52,088 nt of DNA from Fragilaria crotonensis (lineage: Eukaryota > Bacillariophyta > Fragilariophyceae > Fragilariales > Fragilariaceae): contig JAKSYS010000446.1 of NCBI GenBank assembly GCA_022925895.1, forward strand, positions 1-52,088. The letters run 5' to 3'. Below are positions 10,331 through 20,780 of this stretch, in pieces. Made by a program: the position numbers and the translations under genes. Every line of letters starts with the position of its first letter. Position 1 is the first letter of the stretch. The notes under the pieces were generated by a model. The model was not told where the DNA came from, did not search any database, and was given only the letters and a program-made list of their open reading frames with translations.

Positions 10331-12891
10331 TGCTGGGTTTGCGAACAGTTTTCTCGTTTCGTTCTGCGTGTCCTTCTTCGAATGTACTAGGCACCTTCCT
10401 AGTATATCAAACACTGATGTTGAACGATTGGTAACAACGATAATCAGCAATCCGTTGTACAGCAAAGGTAGATGACAAGAGATTGATGTTCGATTGAAAG
10501 AAAAAGAGGAGTTGACAGAATGCAGCGGTCTATATACCTGCTGTATTGCTATTACCGGCAGTACTACACGACCACCTAGTACTTCCTGCATGCCCGCCTC
10601 GGAGTCGATCGTACGGGCATCTCGGTATGCTGTGCATACTCGCAAGCTCGCAAGTCGCAAGTCCTGGTATTGTGTGTCATACACTCTGTACGACGGAGCA
10701 TACCTCGTCTATTGCTTGTATGAATATGCATAGTCTCGTATGTACTACAGTAGGTGTGTCAGATTCGAGATTCAAAAAAATCTCTATTGATAACTGCTGC
10801 GCAGTTCGTGGAGCGAACGGCCTCCGCGTGGCTCTCGTTCCTTGGCCGGATCAATCATTGGGATATGGTGACAATTGTCACAAGCATGAGTTACTGCGTG
10901 TAGTACCAGTAGCGGTATGTTGGTATTTGGTAGTAGTATGTTTCATTTGCCGTTCGCCATCCGCCAGATTCGAATGCAATGAAATGACGACCTCGCACCT
11001 CACTCTACCGGTACCGGGTACTGATGTACTGATGCCTTGGTATACGACGTAAGTTCTTCGTGACTACAGTACGACAGAATGTAGAATCGTGATCCCCTAA
11101 AACAGCAAGAACAAGAGCAGATATCGTACAACTGTACTCAGAATCCCAATCATAGCCTTGCTGGCTCTACATTGACGAGTGTTTCTCCACAACTCTTTTG
11201 GTAAGAGCATCCCCACCATTGTAGCAAAATCTTAGTAACAACCCAGTTGGACCTTTTTGGTCAATAATTTTGTCCAAAATGCACGGAACAGCTAGTGGAA
11301 AGAATGTATAAATTCAAAAGAAACTACCACCAAAGACCTCATTTGTGATGACAATGATGTTCACAGTATAATCATGCGCATTATGCAGGACCCCAATACT
11401 CCTGATGATAGCAGTGATAGTGACATGAACAAGGGGGGGTGCAGCAATTGAATCTGCAACTCCTCTTGTTTTGGGGTAGTACTAGTGGATCTTGGGTTGG
11501 AAGGCACACAATGTTTGCCATCGTGGAGTGTGTTATTCTCACCTTCTCTTCAAGCATGACTGTTGGGGTCCTTTGCATGTTTAAAATTCCACTTATTCCA
11601 AGTGATTCTTCAAATTCTTCATTGGGATAGTTGACAAAATTATGACAAAGGCTTATGCAAAGAATGACAGCTTCTCGCATAAGAAGAAGGATGCTCCGGT
11701 TGGAACGATGGGATTGCCTGAACTGAAGAAGCAAGATCTGTCCCGCCATGACAAACATCGAATTGGACTGAATTGTATGTGCAAACCATGGACTTGTTTG
11801 ACCATTTGTTGGATGAAGAAGGATGCCAAACAGGGTTCCCAGGAGGATGCCATTCTGGATGGATCTAAAATATCTTGCTCATGAGGGACTGCTGCTGGAA
11901 GGATGTTTGTCAGACAAATCATCATGCTGGCTCTTATTTTTTGCTTTTAGATGATATTGAGATCACATCATTATAAATCTATCATTGGACGATTTTATAA
12001 CTGGATATGCTGCTGTATCATCTTTGGGTTTCTTCTTGGAGCATTGTTTATATGTTTTTGTTCTACGCGTGACGCTCCTTCTTCTTGAATCCCTCCCTAT
12101 GAATGACTCACTCTGGTATTTCCTCTGATAAATTCAGGGAAAGCATCAAGGTTTGGGGATTGTGGAGTTCTGGTCATGGCAATAGCAACAAGAAGCAATG
12201 CAGGCAGGCATGTGGTCGTGCTGGCAAATCATTTGAACAAATTTTATTGAGACGTCATTACTCCCATTGTTGATACAGCACTTATGAACCCCAATGCCAA
12301 CTGCTGGAATCGATCAAATTTGTACCTTGTGTTTCCATGAGGTACAACGCCATCAAATTTATTCCAGGTATATCCTAAGGGTACAAAGAATCCCCGAGTG
12401 GGGTAGTGTTTTAAAAACTCAAAAAGTAGTACTCAAACTCCTTTATTGTGAAGGAGGATCACTCATACTTACCTTCTCCAGGAAGAGGTGCAACATTTGG
12501 GTCTGGGTCACAGGCATCCATGGTGGTGGGATGTTTTCCTATGAATGGAGGCACATCATTTTTTGTCTAAAAGCTTGTTGATGAATATTCAAACTCGCTC
12601 ACCAGGATTTGATTTCATGCATCCAAGCAAGTGTAGCTTTCATTTAGTTCTACAGGGATTGACATGATGTTTTTAGGGAATGCCGGAATTATTCCTTATT
12701 GAGGGGTTCAGTTATGTCATTGATTGGGACAGAGGGAGTGCTGATGATTTATGATTAGCAGCCAGTATGCTCTCGTAGCTAGTTGAGGAGGGGCACCACC
12801 GTTAGTGCCGGGTACCAGCCACAGTCCTATTCATACCTTGTCGTCCTCGTTGTCTTGCTGAACTGGTATCTGGTATCATACTAGTGCTACT
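10331..12891. other. Long gene-poor stretch, partly AT-rich and decayed
   Basis: No gene is supported. From about 11200 to 12780 the base composition turns AT-rich, GTAC words disappear, and several broken frames on both strands (for example 11381-11758 minus and 12294-12581 plus) look like remains of an old inserted element. The same texture recurs at 26.4-27.1, 32.6-33.9 and 51.3-52.1 kb. I cannot name the family. The DNA before 11100 is GTAC-rich spacer. Confidence 0.45.
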
Positions 12892-13573
12892 CAGGGGTCG
12901 GAATAGTTATACCAAATACTGACCGGGACAAAAATGTAGCAGCGGTTGGTGCACCGGTTGTGTCGGTGGCCATTTTTTTGGTTAAATGCATCGCTGACTT
13001 TATCACGGTTTAGTATTAGTATAACCATAGCCTTCTTTCACCTGCGGTCAGTCAACCGGTACTGCAATGGTCATACCGGTTAAAACCGGTTCATAAACTG
13101 TTGCGTGAGTACAGAGAGTACTGGATGATTTTGTACTGTAGCCCTGTAAAGTACTATCAAAGAGGTGACTTTGGTCGTAAGAATCAACAAATGACATGAT
13201 GACAACAAATTCTTGCGCTGCAATTTATACATGTGCAAGTGTTTTAGAGGTTGCTAAGCTGGAAACTCCATTAAATATAAGAAAATTGTGCTCTCAAGTC
13301 ATTCACATGAAATTCGTACGACCCAGTATCCTTGATAACCAGGAGGTTTTTCAGAATACCGCAATGTGGTAGTATACTGTGCCGCGGCAGTAGTTAGTTA
13401 TGATTGGGCCCGGTATCAGGTCAGTCATAACCGGGGTGGCGTGGTAGTATTTGGTTAAATGACCACCAATGCACCACCGGTTTCCTGGTTTTTTTTAAAT
13501 GCCAGTTTTGGTACGGTTAAAAACCGGGAAACCGGGTATACCAGAACCGGTAGTATAACTATTCCAACCCCTG
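12892..13573. mobile_element. Non-autonomous hAT-type MITE, 682 bp
   Basis: The ends form an inverted repeat of 21 bp with one mismatch, each starting CAGGGGT, at 12892-12912 and 13553-13573. An identical 8-bp direct repeat, GTGCTACT, sits immediately outside at 12884-12891 and 13574-13581. An 8-bp target duplication with CAGGGGT-like termini is characteristic of hAT elements. There is no transposase frame inside, so mobility would depend on an enzyme encoded elsewhere. The interior is rich in ACCGGT words. Confidence 0.85.
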
Positions 13574-13581
13574 GTGCTACT

Positions 13582-14193
13582 CATACCTTGTTCGATACCC
13601 GGTGTGCTGTTGAAAGAGGCGTTCGAGAATAACACGTGGGCTGCAGATCTACCGGTGGTACCAGGTATCGTACCTTGCTCTGTGCATACCTTGTAGTATT
13701 GTACGAGGAAAACAAATGTGCTACCGGCTACTCTCTAGTACCGGTATTACGTATTACACCAAACTACCGGTATTCCGGTAGTACTCTACTGGTACTGCTC
13801 GGAGATGGAAGGAACATGGAGGGGGACATTGGAGTTCGCAGTAGACAGTAGACAGTAGGCAACCTACTCAGCACGGGAGTACTGTTTCAATCTGACAAAT
13901 TGTTTTATGCATATAGGAAGATATGAATATGCGTTGAAAACATTGTGTGTGTGTTCCAGTTTGATGTCTCTTTTGATCGTGGATTTCTGAGGGCCAGGTG
14001 TCAGGCCTGTAAATACAGCCGGGCGAGTAATCGGAGATGGCCATGTATGTGTATTTTAAACTTGCATTCGGTATAGTATAGATTATCTATAGACTACCGA
14101 TAGTTGGAGGACTTCTATGAATACTGAGCACACAGTGGCACATGCTCTACCGCCTACCGGTAGTCCCATCTGTTTAATTCCAGCCCATTGTGA
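13582..14193. other. Intergenic GTAC/ACCGGT-rich spacer
   Basis: No gene is seen. Palindromic words such as ACCGGT, GGTACC and AGTACT are dense at 13650-13800. The last 100 bp form the 3' flank of the DUF6824 gene. Confidence 0.4.
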
Positions 14194-14269
14194 TCAATGG
14201 GGAGAACGAGGAAAGTTCATCTTGTGATCGTCTATAGAATACATTATGACATTGTGAACTGATTGCTCT

Positions 14270-15028
14270 CTAAGCAGAACGACACCTGCTAGAAATCTCA
14301 GCCAGCAGAAGCATGGCTGGTGTCGTTCGGCGAGAATCCACCATCCGTGCTTTGGCCTCGTAGAACTTCTTCGTGGCCTTTTTCCACTTAGAAGCACCCT
14401 CCCGCAGAGCTTGACTAACCTTGACAAGGATCTTTTCCAAAGGTATGGACATCCATTCTGTAGAGTTGCTGGGATCTTTTCCATCGTTCTTGACCAAAAA
14501 CCGCCCCCCTCGCGAATGGATCGTATTAATGATTTCATAGCAGACGTCTCGCTTGTCTGCGCGGCAGGTAAACTCCCAATACCTCTCACGATAGTGCATG
14601 ACGAGGTCACGAAAGTTGCGGTTCCCGATGAAGTTGTTTGCCCCCTTTCCTCGTCCGCAAAGAACGTCGTGCCGAGTGACGCCCTCGGGTATGTTGAAGG
14701 GAAACGCACCGGGTGATGAATCCGCGTTTGACATTCCATCGTGCTCAACGCTCGAGTCGTCACTAACAGAGGAGTTTCCAAACATGACCGACACCGAATT
14801 TCCATGCTTGAATAGTACATCGGGGTTGCTCGCTAGTTTTTCAGGAGGGAAGGTTTCTGTTGAGATAATTGATGCATTGTCACGTTGTTTTTGATTGGCA
14901 CTCTCCCAGTGAGATACTGCATACTGAGGGACCATTTCCTCCCTCGCCTTCATTTCGCCTCCATGTATAAGTTCAACGGGATGCAATTCATCGGCATCGT
15001 CGAATTGGTTCTCAACAACAGGCTCCAT
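14270..15028 (-). CDS. DUF6824-domain protein, diatom-enriched family
   Basis: A single exon encodes 252 residues. Residues about 119-210 form a clear DUF6824-type domain: DVLCGRGKGANNFIGNRNFR, then YRERYWEF, an R..DVCYEIINTI helix, GGRFLVK, W.SIPLEKILVKVSQALRE. Proteins with this domain are numerous in diatoms and are often described as putative nuclear or DNA-binding factors, but no biochemical role is settled as far as I know. The N-terminal half is acidic and disordered, and the C-terminus is basic (KWKKATKKFYEAKARM). Two-codon overlap signals or neighbours in an operon are absent. The related domain in the composite element nearby is notable. Confidence 0.85.
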   Translation of the reverse strand: MEPVVENQFDDADELHPVELIHGGEMKAREEMVPQYAVSHWESANQKQRDNASIISTETFPPEKLASNPDVLFKHGNSVSVMFGNSSVSDDSSVEHDGMSNADSSPGAFPFNIPEGVTRHDVLCGRGKGANNFIGNRNFRDLVMHYRERYWEFTCRADKRDVCYEIINTIHSRGGRFLVKNDGKDPSNSTEWMSIPLEKILVKVSQALREGASKWKKATKKFYEAKARMVDSRRTTPAMLLLAEISSRCRSA

Positions 15029-15482
15029 TTTGTTGTATCCTGGCTAGTTATGATTCACTCAAAAACACGAACGGATGCAGGGATGGAAGTCGTTGAGGTT
15101 GTTAATTGTAGTCATGCATGTTCACAAGTAAGTGCACTTAATGACTACAAGGAAGGTCAACGAGAACTGTAGATTAATATAGCCATCTAATTACTGGTGT
15201 AAACAACCCCTTTACCCGCAAACACGATTACGAACTCTCTGCTCTACTGCATATTCTACTGAAGGAAGAAACTGGAGAGCTCTGATAGAGTCGGACACGG
15301 GAATCGGGAGCGAGTCACGAGGATTAAAAAATTTCACTCCGAGTAGAGGGTATGTCATATGCGTACATACAAGTACTTGTAGTCCATCTCTCCAACTCCG
15401 ACTCAAACGGCCCGGTTTTATCATATATATATATGATGATATGGTATGTATGATAGCATGGGATTGATATCATAAGGCGTGT
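15029..15482. other. Spacer between the DUF6824 gene and the composite element
   Basis: Probable promoter region of the minus-strand DUF6824 gene. It includes an AT palindrome near 15420-15435 and no gene. Confidence 0.4.
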
Positions 15483-15531
15483 GGATCCTTTCAGAATGCA
15501 CTGAAATGACGTCATTTATGACGTCACAGTA
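15483..15531 (+). repeat. Second, outer copy of the left terminal repeat
   Basis: This segment matches the left terminal inverted repeat 81 bp downstream at 38 of 49 positions, starting GGATCC and ending CACAGTA. It contains two TGACGTCA palindromes (15507-15514 and 15519-15526). It may be an older end, or a tandem duplication of the terminus. Confidence 0.6.
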
Positions 15532-15595
15532 TACCGATCCCTTGACGAACTGACGAACGTACAGGATCCGATTAGAATGCAAGGAAATGACGTCA
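15507..15595. promoter_or_regulatory. Three CRE-like TGACGTCA palindromes
   Basis: Perfect TGACGTCA sites lie at 15507-15514, 15519-15526 and 15588-15595, with a fourth in the right terminal repeat at 26014-26021. In diatoms TGACGT elements bound by bZIP factors mediate CO2/cAMP responses. The sites lie 480-570 bp upstream of the DUF6824 gene and inside the element ends, so they could serve either. Their role here is inferred. Confidence 0.45.
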
Positions 15596-15612
15596 GCATT
15601 TTCGTCACAGTA
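15564..15612 (+). repeat. Left terminal inverted repeat
   Basis: It is the inverted partner of 25997-26045, differing at repeat positions 4, 5, 33, 40, 44 and 48. Positions 6-32 are identical in both and include TGACGTCA (15588-15595 here). This is too long and too exact to be chance at a spacing of 10 kb. Confidence 0.8.
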
Positions 15613-15865
15613 ATGAAGCTGCGTGGGACCATCATGTAGAGCACCTGTGACACGCGTAGGCCGAAGAAAACACGGAATCTTCGTTTCTCATTTCTTTCGT
15701 TGGTTTTCCAATACGCCTGCCCAGCCTCTGTCACGCCAGCCAGTTATTTTTTGAAATTTGTTATGAATGCAACAGCATACGTGACATACGTGATACGACA
15801 CTCCGTTGGTCTATGATAACGGAATGATTTCCCTTGCTACGTGTGCATATGATGTTTAGCCCTGG

Positions 15866-16165
15866 GCCGCCACACGTACAACAGGGCGGCTTTTGCGGAT
15901 TTTTTTCTACCACTAATGCCGCCACACGTACAACAGGGCGGCTTTTGCGGATTTTTTTCTACCAGTAATGCCGCCACTAGTACAACAGGGCGGCTTTTGC
16001 GGATTTTTTTCTACCAGTAAATGCCGCCACTAATACATCACGGCGGCATTTGCGGATTTTTTTCTACCACTAATGCCGCCACTACCTTAGTACAGCAGGG
16101 CGGCATTTGCGGATTATTTTCTACCAGTAATGCCGCCACATGTACACGACGGCTGCATTTGGGAA
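15866..16165 (+). repeat. Hairpin-repeat array 1 (six units)
   Basis: Units start at about 15866, 15918, 15970, 16023, 16075 and 16132, a period of 52-57 bp. Each conserved block runs from GGCGGC through TTGCGGATTTTTTTCTACCA to AATGCCGCC. The block ends are inverted repeats. Variable segments of about 13-18 bp lie between blocks. The array lies beyond the 3' end of the minus-strand GNAT/DUF6824 gene. The last unit is degenerate. Confidence 0.9.
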
Positions 16166-16242
16166 TAATCGTCATCATAACTCATCACACCTTAATACAT
16201 ATCAAGCAACAATGTTGTATGAACTAATATATTTTTCAGTGT

Positions 16243-19200
16243 CTATGTGTTTGCCTTTTCTTCTTCATGCGCGTTCCTTACTTCTTCTTCGCCAGTCTGC
16301 TCTTCTCTGTCCACATCGCTTGTGGACATTTCAGCTGCCTTTCTCTTCGCTCTTGGTTTCTCGTAATCTTTTAATGACTTCCTCACCTTTGTGACAATTT
16401 GTTCGCGCGGCATTTGCTTCCAAACACCGTCCTTGTCCTTGTGGACAAAAGTATATTCTTCTTTTTCCAAGTCTTCAACCAATCGCAATGTAATTCCCTT
16501 CTTTCCATCCGGCGATGCATTCTTAAACTCCGATGCGACTTGGGAAATCTTTGTTCGATACACAGCATTATAAGGATTGCCCTTCGCCTCATTTCTTTTA
16601 CCACACACAATTGCCCTTCCGGCTGGTGCTCCGTCCATCTGTACAAACGGACCTGGTGGTCTTTCTAACTTTCCCAACAACTTCTTGCTGCTTTCGCTCT
16701 TGTCGTGAGTCAGACGTTGCATGCGTCTCCTCATAACATCGATTGCAGATTCGATGCTCATTTCCTGCCATCCGCCATGCGTTGCTTTCTCCTCAACAAA
16801 TCGAAAGCCTTCCTTTCTCAGTGTCATTACAATGTTTTTCAGAAGATTTCTTTTCTTGTCCGTCCCCATAAGCTTATCATATTGTGTAGCAAACTCGGAA
16901 GTGCGCTGAAGGTATGACCTTGGTGGCTTTGTCCCACGACCTATATCCATGTTGCCAAGCTCAAGAATAACGATAGGTGATTCTTGTTCCAAACTCTGCC
17001 TTATGCACGTCATTGTATCAAGTACGAGTGGAAAACGTTTCTTGTCGTGTAACATCCTGAAAACTGTCCACATCACTTCCTCTTTTGCCTGTTCCGAAGT
17101 ACTCGTTCTAAAGTCTTCAGCGCAAATCCTAGCCAGGGGAGCAATATCCATCACAGATGGATAGCCGACACACGTCACAACTGTGTTGTGACGCCTTCCT
17201 TCAATTGACAAATCCCCCAATGTGGGTGAACCTCTGACAGTCTCCTCATTGTTGCAAGTATCATGCGGCGGCAACGTCTTTTTCCCTTTTCCTTTTTGTG
17301 TCTCTGACCCTTTTCTTGTTTTTTCATCTGTCGTGCCACCCAACGATATCCTTCCAATAAACTTATCGTTGGGTGGCAGAGGCGCATCTAATGCATCCAA
17401 AGGAACTCCCCTTCTCTGCCTAGTACGCAGCGTCTGCAACCTTCTTAACGGCGTCGTCTGAGACTCAGTGTTTCTCCTCCTAGGCTTTCTTGGCAACATC
17501 TTTCGAATTTGTTCTGATTCCAATTCGACTCCCTCTTCAATGTCGTCCTCATGTTCGATCTCAGAATCTGTGTCAACCAGATCGTTTAAGCCTGCATCCA
17601 AGGGCACTCGCACGGTCTCTTTTGGCTGTGAATTTTCTCTGGACGATTCCGGAAAAGATTTCTTCTTCCGAAACTCGTTGTTTGTCATCAAACTCTTTCG
17701 AACACCTGCTGGAGCCACCGTTACTTGCACGTTCCCTTGCTTTCCGGAATTCTTACCAGTCGAGTTATGAATACAATTTTTTGCCTTTCGCTTTTGGGGG
17801 ATTGTCTCTCCCAGTTGTTCTGAATCCGATTCGATTTTTTCTTCAATCTCAACGATGTCAGAATCCAAAGCAACGAGAGAGTCTAATCCTGCAGCCACGG
17901 GAACTACCACATTCAATGGTTTCCATGAATTACCACCACCGCACAAGTCGGAAACCTTTTGTAGGTTGAGGCATTTTGATTTCTTTGTGATCCTTGTTAT
18001 TTGGAATGATGAATTTCTGATACTCGGTTGCCTCTTCCCGAGACGATCCCAACTGGGTGCTTGCAATTCTGTCAATCACTTGAAAGATGCATAACCGCAT
18101 GCCCTTAAGAAATGCAGTCAACTTTGCTTTCTGACTGGGAATTGAAACGCCCATTCCTGATAGTGATACCTCATTCTTATCGTGTTTGAAATTGATGCTC
18201 TCCAACGAAAGACAAAAATCTAGAAGAGAAACGAACGCCAAGATTCCACTTTCGTTCTGCAATTTTCCCTTCTGTTCAAGGAGAACATGATACGCATTGG
18301 GAACTTTCAAACACAGGAAACGTCCATGCTTAACGTCATCGTCGTCCTTGTTGTTCAGTGTATAACCAAAATTGAAGTCTGCCGTTGTATAAAGATCATG
18401 AAACTCCTCCATGGTTTGAAACCATGGTGCGATCACCTCATCTTTCAATGATGTGGCTTTGGCACTTCTTTTCTCACCTACTTTGGTAGGAATTGCTTGG
18501 ATTATCAGGTATGCAAACGTGAGGAAAAAACAGCACTGCACTGGCGCTGCACAATCGTCGTCCGTTGGATCAAAGTGCAGAAAACCACATTCAGTACCAC
18601 GTTTTTTGTCAATCATTCCCGCGTTTACCGACATGAAACATGACCACGACGAATCTTCATCATGTTCTACCATAATCGCAATGTAGGGCTTGATGAATAG
18701 GTTCTTGTTCTGCAAAACATAACTCAGCACTGGAATGGAGGCATCCATGAACCTCTTGTAATCAATTTTTGGATGAAATGTAGAGAACGATGTCTCGACA
18801 TCCTGCCCATCATTCGTTTCAATCATGCGGCGAGCACTGCAATACAAACTGAAAAGCACCTGCATTGTCGATACATTCCTCATGATGTCAAGGGGAATAA
18901 TTGTTAGCATCTCCCTCCAAATCTTTGCTTTCTTGTGTCGCTGAACCCAAGCAATGATAACCTCATAGACATCAACTGGAAAATTTTGATAACCTGTCGC
19001 CCAGCATCGTGAAAGCCAACAAACACTAGCCTCTACATTCCCAAGCGTTATTCCACCATAGAAGACTTCGTTTTTTAGCACTGATGCTGCACCTGACGAT
19101 TTGATGTCCGGAGCGCAATGTTCGACGTCATCCAAACATAGTTTTCCTGGTAGACGAGCATATGTTGAATGCTCGTCCATCTCATTCGGATCGGGATTGC

Positions 19201-19891
19201 TGAAAAATCTCGTCTTGTACTGGAAGAACGAGGTTGATCCAAATTTTCCATGTAGCCACGTCAAATCTTGGCTGTATCCCAAATAGTTGTGGAGGGGACT
19301 CGTGTCAACCTCATTCGAAAAAGCGTCTTTCAAACCCGACGGAAATGGTAGTGTCTCATTCTTCTCACGAAATCCGCGGTTAATATAAAAATGAAACGCA
19401 TTATGATTTTGCCTTTCGTTTGCCTTCAGATACATGTGAATCGTGGCCTTCCCCCTCCTTACCCGGAGTACTTCGTACACAAGGGAAAGCATGAACGATG
19501 CCATTCCATAACTTGTATGATTGGATAATGTTCCCAGGAACAATACTACCGCCCACTCGTTTTGTGCCAGGAAGGTTATGGCACAGACTGCTTCTGTTTT
19601 TTTTCTGTTCAAAACAGCAATTGTTTCACCCTTGCGTAATGCAGGCAAAATTGATTGACGATCTGAATATTCGTCGAATATGGAGTGGTACAATGAATGC
19701 ACAAGATGACTCACATCATTCGACTCTTCTTCACCAACGAAATGAACAACATAATATTCCTGAAGCCACGTAGGACATTCTTTCTTTTTTATGCGAGGGT
19801 GCCATTGCACCATGGCAATGAATTTCTTAAAAGCTGGTGATTCCTCCCCATCAAAGGGATGGATGCCTCTTACATTTTTCATTTTGGACAT
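16243..19891 (-). CDS. Large cargo protein: GNAT-like and Ulp1-like regions plus DUF6824-like repeats (one frameshift)
   Basis: Two overlapping open frames (19969-17930 and 18075-16243) appear to be one gene. The second has no ATG for 129 codons, and removing one A near 17982-17986 joins them into about 1,215 residues. From ATG 19891, the first part has a GNAT-like core (VLFLGT...YGMASFMLSLVYEV, then NAFHFYINRGF). Further on is a stretch suggestive of C48/Ulp1 proteases (DSSWSCFMSVN, GFLHFDP, APVQCCFFLTF); this is tentative. The second part has acidic repeats and two regions resembling DUF6824 (GRGTKPP...GFRFVEE...W and CGKRNEAKGNPYNAVYR...YTFVHKDKDGVW). A basic tail with KPRAKRKAAE follows. 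The true function is unknown. The break may be a sequencing error. Confidence 0.6.
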
Positions 19892-19983
19892 GCTGTAGCT
19901 ACTGGTAGAAGTAGTCGTGGCGTCGATGGGCGGGATTTGTGGATAATATGGTACCAGCAATGCACCCAAGTAATTTAATGAAT

Positions 19984-20260
19984 GCTGCCAAGATGCGGCA
20001 TTTGCGGATTATTTTCTACCAGTAATGCCGCCACTCCTAGACGTTGGCGGCATTTGGCGGCATTTGGCGGCATTTGCGGATTTTTTTCTACCACGAATGC
20101 CGCCACACGGACAGCAGGGCGGCAATTGCGAATTTTTTTCTACCAGTAATGCCGCCATACTGACAGCAGGGCGGCAATTGCGAATTTTTTTCTACCAGTA
20201 ATGCCGCCATACTGACAGCAGGGCGGCAATTGCGAATTTTTTTCTACCAGTAATGCCGCC
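19984..20260 (+). repeat. Hairpin-repeat array 2 (five units)
   Basis: Same unit and orientation as array 1. One unit contains GGCGGCATTT three times in a row (about 20046-20075). Three units carry the variant AATTGCGAATTTTTTT with nearly identical loops (ATACTGACAGCAG and similar). The array lies between two divergent genes, upstream of both starts. A degraded unit in the other orientation overlaps 19930-19969. Confidence 0.9.
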
Positions 20261-20307
20261 ACTTGCGAAAATTCAGTGCGTCAGTGGCGCAAACGTCATC
20301 AAAGAAC

Positions 20308-20347
20308 ATGTTGTTCAGAACTGCACTCCAGCAGTTCTGAACAACAT
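20308..20347. repeat. Perfect 17-bp stem with a 6-base loop
   Basis: ATGTTGTTCAGAACTGC (20308-20324) and its exact reverse complement (20331-20347) flank ACTCCA. The palindrome lies between array 2 and the dioxygenase-like gene. As RNA it would fold into a stable hairpin. Confidence 0.85.
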
Positions 20348-20390
20348 AATTTGCCATCTCATTGTTAGCGGATGTTGAAGGATCAACGCG

Positions 20391-20780
20391 GAAACCTTTG
20401 TGAGGCGTAGTACAGTTGTGAAAAAGGACACCGCTAGCCGTGACATTGTTCATGGTAGCAGCAGATCCGAGATCAACGGGGAAACGATCATGAGGCGTAG
20501 TACCGTTGGGAACAAGGACAGCGAGGAAACCTTTGTGAGGCGTAGTACAGTTGTGAAAAAGGACACCGCTAGCCGTGACATTGTTCATGGTAGCAGCAGA
20601 TCCGAGATCAACGGGGAAACGATCATGAGGCGTAGTACCGTTGGGAACAAGGACAGCGAGGAAACCTTTGTGAGGCGTAGTACAGTTGTGAAAAAGGACA
20701 CCGCTAGCCGTGACATTGTTCATGGTAGCAGCAGATCCGAGATCAACGGGGAAACGATCACGAGGCGTAGTACCGTTGTG
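20391..20780 (+). repeat. 135-bp tandem repeats, just under three copies
   Basis: Copies start at 20391, 20526 and 20661 and are nearly identical. The 135-bp period is divisible by three, so it encodes 45-residue repeats (RRSTVVKKDTASRDIVHG and so on). Each repeat contains two related halves sharing RRSTV. The opposite strand is also open across the repeats. Confidence 0.9.
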
